The translations under genes and the position numbers were made by a program. From JAOAPG01 sp963791575 (GTDB lineage: Bacteria > Acidobacteriota > Terriglobia > Terriglobales > Acidobacteriaceae), in NCBI GenBank assembly GCA_963791575.1, contig CAWBSY010000004.1, forward strand, positions 62,001-126,000: 64,000 nucleotides of DNA, written 5' to 3'. Below the pieces are notes generated by a model. It searched no databases and was not told where the DNA came from. It saw only the letters and a list, made by a program, of their open reading frames with translations. Positions 1-8,557 of this stretch are shown piece after piece. Within the stretch, counting starts at the first letter, position 1. Each line of letters opens with the position of its first letter.

Positions 1-1448
1 TGGAAGAAAGCAATCTGCTGCTTGCTGATCCAGGTCACATTGAATTCCGCCAAGGATCAAATCCCATTCACCACGTGATCTATATCCTCAAAGAAAATCG
101 CACTTACGATCAAGTCTTTGGCGACTTAAAAGTGGGTGATAAGAAAATAGGTAACGGCGATTCATCCCTCACTATGTATGGCGCCGACGTCACTCCCAAC
201 CAGCACAAGCTAGCGCTGCAATTCGGAGTGCTCGACAACTTCTACGACAGCGGAGAAGTCTCCGGAGACGGCCACGATTGGTCGACCGCCGCCATTACAT
301 CCGACTACAACGAAAAGACATGGCAAATCGTTTACCGGGGAAAGGAGCGTACCTACGATTACGGTGGCACAGTCGCCGACGAACTGCCACTCGAACACGG
401 CGTCCCCGACATAGACGATCCCTCTACCGGATTCATTTGGGACAACCTCGCCCGCAACGGTCTGACCTATCGCGACTACGGAGAATTCATCGGTACCATT
501 TGGTGCAAAGCCGTCAACAAAGGCGGTTCCCCAAAACAAGGACCACCCTCGCCGCTCACAGCGGATTGCCGCCTGCCAACAATAAACAAAGGCCAGCCGC
601 TGCCGGCAAATGTTGGCGAACCACATGGATCACCAAGCCCCTGGCCGTGGCCGGTTCCCATGATGAATCACGACGTGGCCACGAAAGCCGTGCTGCGCAA
701 TCACTTCGATCCGAAGTTTCCCGACTTCAACACCGAATACCCTGATCAGCTCCGCGCGGACGAGTTCCTCAACGAATTCAACGGATTTGTGCGCGGGCAC
801 AACGAAGGAAAGCAAGACGAGCTCCCAGCCTTCACCTTGCTCTATCTTCCCGACGATCATACTCATGGAACAACGGCAGGCAAGCCCCGCCCGACTGCTT
901 CGGTAGCCGACAATGATTTAGCCGTGGGTCGTGTAGTTGAAGCGGTTTCGCACAGCCCTTACTGGAACGACACCGCAATCTTCATCGTGGAAGACGACGC
1001 ACAAGACGGAGCCGATCACGTCGATGCGCATCGTTCGACAGCGCTGGTCATCAGCAAATATTCTCCGGGCTCCGCCGATCATCCGTTTGTGGATAGCCGT
1101 TTCTATACAACTGTGAACATGATGCACACCATGGAAAGCGTTCTCGGTCTTCCTCCGATGAATCAGAACGATGGCTACGCGCCGGTCATGGCCACCTTGT
1201 TCTCTGGCGCGGGAGATCAACCGGCATTCAGCGCCGACTGGAGCAATCGCGACAATCTCTTGATCTATCAAGTGAATCCGCCGCGCGGACAAGGCGCGGA
1301 AGCTTCCGCCAAGATGGACTTCACTCGTCCGGATGCTAATAATCCCGCCGTACTCAATGCAATTTTGTGGCGCGATCGTAAAGGAAACGCGCCGACTCCG
1401 AAACCGCAGCACTCGGTTCTGCCCGGCGTAAAACGTGATCTCGATTGA
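1..1448 (+). CDS. Secreted phosphoesterase (phospholipase C / acid phosphatase superfamily), 5' end outside window
   Basis: The frame is open from the first base, so the gene starts upstream and only about 480 C-terminal residues are present. The stretch HHVIYILKENRTYDQVFGDL is the classic start of the bacterial phosphoesterase family (PF04185 type, alkaline-phosphatase fold), with the metal-binding Glu/Asn/Arg-Thr cluster. Later motifs agree: GHDWST, HNEG, LPDDHT and IFIVEDDAQDGADHVDAHRS, the last two carrying metal-ligand Asp/His residues. In this group such domains often follow an N-terminal YVTN/YncE-like beta-propeller and act outside the cytoplasm on phosphate esters, but the propeller part cannot be seen here. 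The GTG at 75 is internal to the conserved domain and is not the start. Substrate unknown. Confidence 0.85.
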   Translation, partial: EESNLLLADPGHIEFRQGSNPIHHVIYILKENRTYDQVFGDLKVGDKKIGNGDSSLTMYGADVTPNQHKLALQFGVLDNFYDSGEVSGDGHDWSTAAITSDYNEKTWQIVYRGKERTYDYGGTVADELPLEHGVPDIDDPSTGFIWDNLARNGLTYRDYGEFIGTIWCKAVNKGGSPKQGPPSPLTADCRLPTINKGQPLPANVGEPHGSPSPWPWPVPMMNHDVATKAVLRNHFDPKFPDFNTEYPDQLRADEFLNEFNGFVRGHNEGKQDELPAFTLLYLPDDHTHGTTAGKPRPTASVADNDLAVGRVVEAVSHSPYWNDTAIFIVEDDAQDGADHVDAHRSTALVISKYSPGSADHPFVDSRFYTTVNMMHTMESVLGLPPMNQNDGYAPVMATLFSGAGDQPAFSADWSNRDNLLIYQVNPPRGQGAEASAKMDFTRPDANNPAVLNAILWRDRKGNAPTPKPQHSVLPGVKRDLD

Positions 1449-1852
1449 TCAGTGATCGAGTAAGCACTTCGGCGAGTGTGTGCGACCAATGCTGCAAACA
1501 AGGTGTTGCTTGTCGATACGATGACCAATAGGCAAAATATTGCGGCTTTGGCGCTGTTTTCCGTATTTCGTAACAAGCTCTTGCTTCTGTGAAATATTTG
1601 CAAGACTCACAAGTAAGATGCGGAGCAGTTCCGGGCGTGGTGTCCTTAGGTCCGCACCTCAACCCCTCTGAGGAGCGGCGTCAAGCCGGGGGAGACCGGA
1701 GACGCGCCCGGAAACAAATATTAGTTTTGCTAAATGGTACAGCCCTGCTATTTTCCAAGTTGCCGAGAGCAACGTAAAAAGGGCCGAGTCCCTTCGTAAT
1801 CTATTCCAAATGAACATATTGAAAGATAATCACAGCTTAGCTACTGCTAACG
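1449..1852. other. Intergenic stretch with a GC-rich structured-looking segment
   Basis: No convincing gene. Around 1640-1720 the sequence becomes GC-rich with several short complementary blocks (for example CCTCTGAGG and a CCGG/CCGG pair), unlike the AT-richer flanks. This could be a structured RNA or a repeat relic, but no known riboswitch class was matched by eye. Confidence 0.3.
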
Positions 1853-2056
1853 TTGAGATGTGGAATGATCGCGATCGAAAAATACACTCCAGACACAATC
1901 GAGCAAGAACCTATTGCTGGCAAAATTGATCCCTGGCATGCCTTGCAGGAAGAGGGCGCGATCGAGCGCGCATTAAACGACTTGCTTGGCTACTTGGAGG
2001 ATGACCTAAAGGTTGAACCCTGCGCCGTCTACTCTAACTGTTTTTCTGAAGTATGA
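1853..2056 (+). CDS. Small hypothetical protein
   Basis: Possible 67-aa acidic protein, perhaps starting at an internal ATG around 1865. No recognisable domain, signal peptide or strong ribosome binding site. It sits alone between the phosphoesterase and a convergent methyltransferase gene. The amino-acid composition (many Glu/Asp/Ala, one Trp) is protein-like, but the call rests only on an open frame. Confidence 0.2.
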   Translation: MRCGMIAIEKYTPDTIEQEPIAGKIDPWHALQEEGAIERALNDLLGYLEDDLKVEPCAVYSNCFSEV

Positions 2057-2130
2057 TTTTCATCCTTCAGTCTTTCTGCTTGAAACTATTTGGCTGGACA
2101 AAATCGCGCTCGCATTCCAATATCTGAATC

Positions 2131-2796
2131 TCAGACTAGTAATGGAATCAGAACCCACGTATGCCTTCGGTACTCCATGAAGGTCTCTCCAAAGTATTTC
2201 CCCAGCATATTTTCCTCCTGGCGTATGCGCCGGGTCACAAAAATCACAGTGCCCAAAAAGATTGGGAAGACTAACCAGCTAGTAAAGACCAGCGCCAATC
2301 CGGGCGCCGCTAACAACAAGCTTAAATAAAGAGGATGCCGAATGTGTCCATATATCCCCGATTGGATCAGTTCGTGTTCTTCTTGCAACGTGACGTATGC
2401 GCTAAAATGCCCGCCAAGTTTTTGGAGCGCGAGTAGTCGGACCACGATCCCACCGCAGCAGAGCAGAAGCCCGAAATAACTGATAACTGGACTGTGCGCA
2501 AAAGTGAATATGTGTCGGTGATCGGCAAAAGGCAAAAACCAGAGCAGGAAGATGGACCCCAGCGCTAATGCCAGCAAAACAACGGTTTGATATCCGAGGG
2601 ATAGGCGCCCTTTGCGAATCGGTCTTACTTCGATCCTAAGAGTTAAGACTGCTACCGCGGCGAATGCAATGGCTACCACCAGTCCGGCACGGGCCGGATC
2701 TGCGAAGAAACCGCGTAAATCGTCCAGTCCCCATCCGGACAAAATTAAAATCAGGATTAAAAATACCTGAGTGGCTAGAAATAGAAAGTTTTGCAA
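2131..2796 (-). CDS. Isoprenylcysteine carboxyl methyltransferase-like membrane protein
   Basis: A 221-aa integral membrane protein with about five hydrophobic segments. The C-terminal part has the diagnostic ICMT/PEMT-type pattern: IRHPLYLSLLL, then RRIRQEENMLGKYFGETFMEYRR before a last hydrophobic stretch. RHP and the EE...Y...RR residues form the S-adenosylmethionine/substrate site in this family (PF04191/PF04140 type). Bacterial members methylate small or lipid substrates and their true substrate is usually unknown. The apparent start is a TTG with no clear Shine-Dalgarno sequence. It is transcribed away from enolase. Confidence 0.75.
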   Translation of the reverse strand: MQNFLFLATQVFLILILILSGWGLDDLRGFFADPARAGLVVAIAFAAVAVLTLRIEVRPIRKGRLSLGYQTVVLLALALGSIFLLWFLPFADHRHIFTFAHSPVISYFGLLLCCGGIVVRLLALQKLGGHFSAYVTLQEEHELIQSGIYGHIRHPLYLSLLLAAPGLALVFTSWLVFPIFLGTVIFVTRRIRQEENMLGKYFGETFMEYRRHTWVLIPLLV

Positions 2797-3217
2797 TATA
2801 AATGCCCGGCCTCTCGCATCCCGCGCAGGGCCGCTTAGAACGACGCGAGTGGAATTATTCTAGAATTGATCATGACGCCAGTTCGTTCGAAAATCAATTT
2901 GTTGCCAATTCCTATGGGCTGTTTGACCGCGCTGTTTCTTCTCCCACTATTTATCTTAACCCTGCCGCTGAAATCGGTAGTCAATTCTGTCAACAGAATT
3001 GGAATCCTCTAAACCTTTAGCCGCGTGACATTCACTATGCGGAATCGCCATCTCCTGTTTCCGTACGTCAGTGATTTATAATCGCAAGTTCTTCTAAAAC
3101 TCTTAATCAATCATGGGAAAGACATACACCGGCATTGGCTACCTCACGGGACGCCGCTTTTCTTTCAACTCGCAAATTCGAAGCGTGATTTCTGAAGACA
3201 AATCTGAAAGGACATTC
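2797..3217. other. Intergenic region upstream of enolase
   Basis: About 420 bases without a supportable gene. It must hold the promoters for the leftward methyltransferase and for enolase. The open frame can be extended to 3113, but that extension does not resemble enolase and is taken as leader sequence. No clear -35/-10 pair was identified. Confidence 0.4.
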
Positions 3218-4504
3218 ATGAGCAATATTGCTGACATTCATGCCCGCGAAGTTATCGATTCCCGCGGAAATCCCACCGTCGAAGCAGAGGTGACGCTGGC
3301 CGACGGTTCCACCGGACGAGCCATCGTTCCCAGCGGCGCTTCCACCGGCGAGCACGAAGCCGTTGAACTCCGAGACGGCGACAATCAGCGTTTTCTCGGT
3401 AAAGGCGTTCTGAAGGCAGTCGAAAACGTAAACGAAGAAATTGCCGACGCCTTGGCGAACTTCGATGCTACCGACCAGCGTTCTATCGATCAGAAAATGA
3501 TCGAGCTCGACGGTACTGCGAACAAAGGCCGTCTTGGAGCCAATGCGATTCTCGCGGTTTCCATGGCCGTCGCTCGGGCGGCAGCAGCGTCCTACCAACT
3601 TCCACTCTACCGTTATCTCGGAGGCGCCGGAGCCAACACTCTGCCCACCCCCATGATGAACATCCTCAACGGAGGCGCCCACGCCGACAACAATGTCGAC
3701 TTCCAGGAATTTATGGTTATGCCTATCGGCGCCGAATCTTTCTCCGAAGCATTGCGTTGGGGAGTTGAAGTTTTTCACACACTCAAAGGTGTCCTCAAGA
3801 AGCGCGGCTACAACACCGCGGTTGGCGATGAAGGGGGATTTGCACCGTCCGTGAAGTCGAACGTCGAAGCCATTGAAGTGGTTCTCGAGGCAATTCAGCA
3901 AGCAGGATATAAGCCAGGAGAGGACATTTCCATCGCGCTCGATCCGGCGGCCAGCGAGTTTTATCAAGACGGTAAATACGTTTTCAAAAAGTCCGACAAG
4001 TCGGCGAAGAGTTCCGACGAAATGGTGCGCTTCTGGACGAAGTGGGCCAACGACTATCCCATAGTTTCTCTCGAAGACGGGCTTGCCGAAAACGATTGGG
4101 ACGGCTGGAAAAACCTTACAGAATCGATCGGAAAGAAAATTCAACTGGTGGGCGATGATCTCTTCGTCACCAACACCGAATTCCTGCAAGAGGGAATCGA
4201 TAAAGGCGTGGCGAACTCGATCCTGATCAAAGTCAATCAGATTGGAACAGTAAGCGAGACGCTGGACGCAATCGATTTGGCGCGCCGCAACGGATACACA
4301 TCCATTATTTCGCATCGCTCCGGAGAAACCGAAGACACCTTCATCGCGGATTTAGCGGTAGCGACCGGAGCGGGCCAGATCAAAACCGGCTCGGCGTCAA
4401 GAACTGACAGAATCGCAAAATACAATCAGTTGCTGAGAATAGAAGAAGAATTGGGAGGATCAGCCAGGTTCCTGGGGCTGAAGGCGCTAAATTACAAAGG
4501 CTAG
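3218..4504 (+). CDS. eno: Enolase (phosphopyruvate hydratase)
   Basis: A 428-aa glycolytic enzyme that converts 2-phosphoglycerate to phosphoenolpyruvate. The N-terminus (IADIHAREVIDSRGNPTVEA), the loop SGASTGEHEAVELRDGD, the magnesium/catalytic region SLEDGLAENDW, GDDLFVTN and the signature ILIKVNQIGTVSET are all present. Length is normal for bacterial enolase. ATG 3218 is chosen because it gives the canonical N-terminus and is preceded by GAAAGGA; an upstream in-frame ATG at 3113 would add 35 unrelated residues. It is followed by a broken DUF2059 gene on the same strand. No damage is visible in this housekeeping gene. Confidence 0.97.
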   Translation: MSNIADIHAREVIDSRGNPTVEAEVTLADGSTGRAIVPSGASTGEHEAVELRDGDNQRFLGKGVLKAVENVNEEIADALANFDATDQRSIDQKMIELDGTANKGRLGANAILAVSMAVARAAAASYQLPLYRYLGGAGANTLPTPMMNILNGGAHADNNVDFQEFMVMPIGAESFSEALRWGVEVFHTLKGVLKKRGYNTAVGDEGGFAPSVKSNVEAIEVVLEAIQQAGYKPGEDISIALDPAASEFYQDGKYVFKKSDKSAKSSDEMVRFWTKWANDYPIVSLEDGLAENDWDGWKNLTESIGKKIQLVGDDLFVTNTEFLQEGIDKGVANSILIKVNQIGTVSETLDAIDLARRNGYTSIISHRSGETEDTFIADLAVATGAGQIKTGSASRTDRIAKYNQLLRIEEELGGSARFLGLKALNYKG

Positions 4505-4535
4505 TTTTGTAATCGTCCGCCAAAGGAGAGGATCA

Positions 4536-5092
4536 ATGAAAAGAACTTGTGTGTCATCACTTGTCTTGCGTTAGCGCTTTCGTGTTCAGCGCTGGCCCAG
4601 GATTCAACAAGTCCGAACGATCCACCAAGCAAAGCCGCGATCATGCAATTTTTTGAGTTGATGCAATTAAAAACGCGCATGGTCCAAATGATCGAAGGAT
4701 GAAGAAAAGCATGAAAGCTGGAGCAGAAGCGGGCTTTAAGCAGAAAATTCCCAATGCTACTCCAGAGCAGCCGGCAAAGATTGATTCGGTCGCGGACACC
4801 GTCTTCCAGAATTTCCATATGGTGAGATGTTTGACGCAATGATTCCCATCTATCAGCGGCATCTCACCAAAACAGATCTGGACGCGGTTATCTCCTTTTA
4901 CGCGTCTCCGGTCGGACAAAAACTGCTGAAAGAGCAACCGGCAATGATGGCCGAATCGATGCAAGCCGGACAGAACATAATGCTAAGTAAGGTCGGAGAT
5001 ATCGGAAGCGACTTGACGCGCAAATCGCCCAAATGGCAGATCAGGAGTCAAAAAACGCTCCTCAGTCGGGTAAGTCATTGGTCGCAAAGTAA
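4536..5092 (+). pseudogene. DUF2059-domain exported protein, broken by about four frameshifts
   Basis: Reading three frames in turn rebuilds one protein: a signal peptide (LCVITCLALALSCSALAQ), then DSTSPNDPPSKAAIMQFFEL, MKKSMKAGAEAGFKQKI, EMFDAMIPIYQRHLTKTDLD, ISFYASPVGQKLLKEQPAMM, and a tail ending at the TAA at 5090-5092. The PIY..HLT..DL...ISFY.SP.GQKLL pattern is typical of DUF2059 (PF09832), a small secreted helical family. Frame changes are needed near 4550, 4698, 4830 and 5015. The start at 4536 follows an AGGAGAGG-type site. Four indels in 560 bp point to a decayed gene. Function of the family is poorly known. Confidence 0.75.
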
Positions 5093-5172
5093 GTAAATAG
5101 ACGAAGCTGTCCACGGCATTTCGTGCGCGATTTCTTATTTGACTTAGTCCACAACTTAGCTATGCTGGATAC

Positions 5173-5430
5173 ATGGAAGTGAATGTCTATGAGGTTAAGG
5201 CTAGCCTTTCTCGTCTTCTCGATGGTGTTGCCTTCGGCGAAGAGGTCATCATCACAAAAGCAGGGAAGCCGGTGGCCAAGTTAGTATCGGTAAACGAGTC
5301 TCCAAAGAAGCGACTGCTGGGCTCGGCTAAAGGCGAATTTACCGTTCCCGAAGACTTCAATAACAAGCTGCCCAAAGAAATCGAGGATCTGTTCTGGGAA
5401 ATGAGTGATTTTCCTAGAACAGTATCCTAG
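5173..5430 (+). CDS. Phd/YefM-family antitoxin, orphan
   Basis: An 85-aa protein with the Phd/YefM fold: VNVYEVKASLSRLLDGVAFG, then EEVIITKAGKPVAKLVSV, the DNA-binding and dimerisation part of type II antitoxins. The acidic C-terminal part (EDFNNKLPKEIEDLFWE) is the usual toxin-binding tail. Normally a PIN or Doc/YoeB toxin gene follows within a few bases. Here the next gene is on the other strand, so the antitoxin is an orphan, either a relic of a lost pair or acting in trans. Confidence 0.8.
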   Translation: MEVNVYEVKASLSRLLDGVAFGEEVIITKAGKPVAKLVSVNESPKKRLLGSAKGEFTVPEDFNNKLPKEIEDLFWEMSDFPRTVS

Positions 5431-5434
5431 CCAA

Positions 5435-5938
5435 TCAAAATCCCATCGTGTCATCCGCTGAGGGCCCATACGTCGCCGGCACCGGTTTACCGTTTAGCCG
5501 CAAACACACTCCCAGTTGTGCGCGGTGATGCACTAAGTGATTCAGAAACATTTCCCGGTAAGCAAGAAACCGCGTTCCTTCGAAAATAGGCTTACCCCCA
5601 AAACTTAGCTTCCAATTCTCCGTCCACCCTCCATCGGGAGTGTTTTCCAGCGCCACGCGAACCTTGGCTGCTCCTTCGTCGAATACACCCAAAAGTTGTT
5701 CCGTAGACTCGAATGGAACAGGTTTATAACTACCCTTGGCGAAATCCAATTCAGGCGTGGTAAGAATCGTCAGCCCAAAACCCGCAAGTTGGGCCACGTG
5801 TGGCGCGAGCTTTCCCAGCGGCATCGATCTAGGATGCGGCGCAAATTCGTTCTTACCTACCGGAACACGCTCCAAAGTCGTACGCGTATGTTTCATTTCA
5901 ACATCAAATTCCGAAAGTAGAAGTTCACTAATCGCCAT
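5435..5938 (-). CDS. DinB-family protein
   Basis: A 167-aa four-helix DinB/YfiT-like protein. Visible hallmarks are the N-terminal helix (LLLSEFDVEMKHTRTTLERV), the PHPRSMPLGKLAPHVAQL segment carrying one metal-ligand His, and the C-terminal LNHLVHHRAQLGVCLRLNG helix with the conserved HxxHHR pattern. Members bind divalent metal and some are thiol-dependent transferases, but most have unknown substrates. The start was set at 5938 because GGAGAG lies five bases upstream; a longer open frame adds nine residues without a ribosome site. It faces the Phd antitoxin gene tail-to-tail, 4 bp apart. Confidence 0.85.
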   Translation of the reverse strand: MAISELLLSEFDVEMKHTRTTLERVPVGKNEFAPHPRSMPLGKLAPHVAQLAGFGLTILTTPELDFAKGSYKPVPFESTEQLLGVFDEGAAKVRVALENTPDGGWTENWKLSFGGKPIFEGTRFLAYREMFLNHLVHHRAQLGVCLRLNGKPVPATYGPSADDTMGF

Positions 5939-6097
5939 AAATTCTCTCCAAGGTTGTAGTCTCACTCCAAAGTGATCACGTCAGTAGCTGAGCACTGAAG
6001 TATAAGAGACAAAGTTATTCACACCAACTACTCGCAAGCTCGAATAACTTCACTAATTTAAGGACGGATAGGGAAGGCAAAATCAACCGAAAAAAAA

Positions 6098-6651
6098 TTA
6101 TCCCAAGGCCTTTCTTGCGAGAGAGAATACTACTTCGGCCGCATCCTTCTCGTTGCCGCAGCTTTCAAGCAGGGCGTCAAAGAATTCAAATGACGTCAGC
6201 GCATAAAGGGTAGCAATTTGCTTCCTTTTTTCCTTTGCATTTCTCTCATCAGTTCGCAGTCGATCGACAATCCGAGCCGCAGCGCCTTGCCGTCGTCGGT
6301 TTCTCGCCTCGACTGCCGCACCGAGCTCCGGATCGATAGCCGCGATTCCGTGAATTCGTCGGATCAGCAACCTATCCTTCATCCAGAAATCGCTAAAGAC
6401 TCCTACAAAGGCGGTGAGCATCGCCTCGGAGTTGTCTGTTGCATGACATTCCGCATTCGCTCCATGCCGCCATCCATCGCGATCTGGTCGAACAGGGCTT
6501 CAAGCACTCCGTCTTTTGTGCCAAACAGATTGTGAATCGTCTGCCGCGTCACCCCACTCTTATGGGCGAGACCATCCATCGTGAGATGTAGGAACCCACT
6601 GGATTCAAGTATGTTTTCTCGCAGCTGCGAGGATCGCTGCCCGTTTGCCAT
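6098..6651 (-). pseudogene. TetR-family transcriptional regulator, frameshifted
   Basis: Three frames combine into a TetR regulator. One short frame carries the first helix (AILAAARKH). The next carries FLHLTMDGLAHKSGVTRQ, TIHNLFGTKDGVLEALFDQI and GGMERMRNVMQQT, which is the helix-turn-helix. After a shift near 6415 comes the ligand-binding part (AMLTAFVGVFSDFWMKDRLL, RRIHGIAAIDPELGAAVEAR). At least two indels separate the parts. The gene is divergent from the DUF2306 membrane protein gene at 6798, the usual arrangement for a local repressor, so regulation of that gene may have been lost. A sequence error cannot be excluded. Confidence 0.7.
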
Positions 6652-6797
6652 CTGATAATTCAAGCCGTCTTCCTAGCGCGTAGGGCCGTTTGCGTTGGAC
6701 TACTTTTTTCTTCCGCACGAGCCTTATCTTAGCGATAAGAATCTATTTGACAAGATGTAAAGTTAATTCCACAATAAATCCAGGAGAATCCAGACCC

Positions 6798-7514
6798 GTG
6801 AATACCGGCACTGGAGCAAGCAACACTCCCGCGCAAATATCCACTTCAATGGCGGATCAACTTCCGCGCTGGCTGCGCGTCGGCCTCTGGGTGTGCGTTG
6901 TGATTGCTGCGGCTGCGGTTCTCCGGCGAGTATTTGCGCTCGCTCATCCCACTCACTCCGCAGCGCCAGACTTAGCCGCACTCGATGCGGTCTTCGCCTC
7001 TCACGCAGCCCTTACACTTGCGCACATTCTTCCGGCATTAGCTTTCGTCGTACTCTCGCCGTTCGCCATTTTCCGGGCCTCTACTCGCACGAGTTGGCCA
7101 GAGCGTCTGCTATTTCCGCTTGGCCTAGTGGTCGGGATTACCGCATATGCCATGAGTGTTCATTCCGTCGGCGGATGGGTCGAGCGCTCAGCCGTTCTAG
7201 TCTTCAATAGTATTTTTCTATTCTCGCTGCTTCGTGCCTACCAGTACATGCAGCGCGGCGACTTACAACAGAAGCGCCAATGGATGATCCGCGCAATCGC
7301 GGTCCTTCTTGGCATCGCGACAACGCGCCCTGTGGTGGGCATCTTCTTCGCAACCAGCCGTCTCACTCATCTCAAGCCCAACCAATTCTTCGGCATCGCC
7401 TTCTGGATCGGCTTTTCCATCAATACGCTCGTCATCGAGATCTGGTTGCGTTCCCGTAAATCGTCAAGGCCCAAAACCGGAGTGACCGCGCCGAACGCTT
7501 CATCGTCCGCCTAA
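6798..7514 (+). CDS. DUF2306 membrane protein
   Basis: A 238-aa membrane protein with about six hydrophobic segments. HAALTLAHILPALAFVVLSP, a YQYMQRGDLQQKRQWMIRAI turn and the LVIEIWLR end fit the DUF2306 family (PF10067), related in layout to haem-binding or cytochrome b561-like membrane proteins. The GTG at 6798 is preferred because it has AGGAG upstream and directly precedes the Ser/Thr-rich N-terminus; ATG 6852 is an alternative. Divergent from a damaged TetR gene that probably once controlled it. Function unknown. Confidence 0.75.
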   Translation: MNTGTGASNTPAQISTSMADQLPRWLRVGLWVCVVIAAAAVLRRVFALAHPTHSAAPDLAALDAVFASHAALTLAHILPALAFVVLSPFAIFRASTRTSWPERLLFPLGLVVGITAYAMSVHSVGGWVERSAVLVFNSIFLFSLLRAYQYMQRGDLQQKRQWMIRAIAVLLGIATTRPVVGIFFATSRLTHLKPNQFFGIAFWIGFSINTLVIEIWLRSRKSSRPKTGVTAPNASSSA

Positions 7515-7723
7515 AAGTCACGCAGACTCCAAGAAAAGACATCCGCGCGAACAACCCCACCATTACATCATGCCAAAGGATCTGCTCGCCCGAGATCAGC
7601 CTAGATCCGTAAATTCATGCCATACCACTCAGTTCACACTGGGGAATCAGATTCCGCACCTTAGTCACTACTTGCGACCTCATGCACTTGTGTTAATTCT
7701 CCTTTCAGCTCAGTAATCGACGT

Positions 7724-8557
7724 GTGTCGGACGCAAAGAGTCTCTTGATGCCTTCCCCTTCTGTCGTCGCGAAAGATGCCTCAGTGGGTCCAGCTCGTAG
7801 ATCCATGCTGATCCTCGCGCTTCTTTTATTGACCCTGCCGATTCGATCCGAGTTAATCGATGGCCGGACTCCAATCGCCATAAGACACATTCCACGCCTG
7901 GTGCTCTGGGCTTGGGAACGGCCCGAAGACTTACGATTCATCAACCCGGAAGACACCGCCGTGGCATTTCTAGCAGAGACGATTCATCTTCAAGCAGGCG
8001 ACGCTGCCATCCGCCCTCGTTTTCAACCACTTCAGGTGCCCAACAAGACAAAGCTCATGGCAGTGACGCGGATCGAGGCCGCGCCATATCCAGCCTTAAA
8101 TCACAATCAGATCGCGCAATCGGTTGCTGCGATTGTGAAGTCCTCTTCAATGCCGCGAGTTGTTGCAGTACAGGTCGACTTTGACGCCACCGCTTCGCAG
8201 CGCGTCTTCTATCGCGATCTTCTCATCGAACTTCGTCATCGTCTTCCGCCCGCTTTGCCCATTTCAATCACCGCGCTAGCGTCCTGGTGTCTGGATGACG
8301 ACTGGATCTCTCGCCTTCCAATCGACGAAGCTGTGCCAATGCTCTTTCGTATGGGAGTAGGCGCAAACGCGGTGATGACACGCATGAATTCAGGCCGCGA
8401 CTTTCGTCAGCCGCTTTGCCAGCACAGTCTCGGTATTTCCAGCGATGAACGTTGGCACTCGCTGCCTAGCGGCCGACGTCTCTATGTTTTCCATCCTCGG
8501 CCTTGGACCGAACAAACCGAATTAGCTTTGCTCTGGGAGGTACATCGATGGCGCTGA
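7724..8557 (+). CDS. DUF3142 protein, membrane-anchored or exported
   Basis: A 277-aa protein with a hydrophobic segment near residues 28-42 and a soluble domain beyond it. The pattern VVAVQVDFDATASQRVFYRD, then LPISITALASWCLDDDWISR and DEAVPMLFRMG, matches DUF3142, a family related to TIM-barrel glycoside-hydrolase-like proteins with an acidic DFDA centre. It is the first gene of a same-strand block of exported proteins and overlaps the next start by 10 bp, suggesting coupled translation. Start codon uncertain within the first 28 residues. Activity not known. Confidence 0.75.
   Translation: MSDAKSLLMPSPSVVAKDASVGPARRSMLILALLLLTLPIRSELIDGRTPIAIRHIPRLVLWAWERPEDLRFINPEDTAVAFLAETIHLQAGDAAIRPRFQPLQVPNKTKLMAVTRIEAAPYPALNHNQIAQSVAAIVKSSSMPRVVAVQVDFDATASQRVFYRDLLIELRHRLPPALPISITALASWCLDDDWISRLPIDEAVPMLFRMGVGANAVMTRMNSGRDFRQPLCQHSLGISSDERWHSLPSGRRLYVFHPRPWTEQTELALLWEVHRWR

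Noticed and set aside
3107..4315. Long open frame antisense to enolase
   Set aside because: It mirrors the codon periodicity of eno and has no recognisable domain; eno on the other strand is certain.
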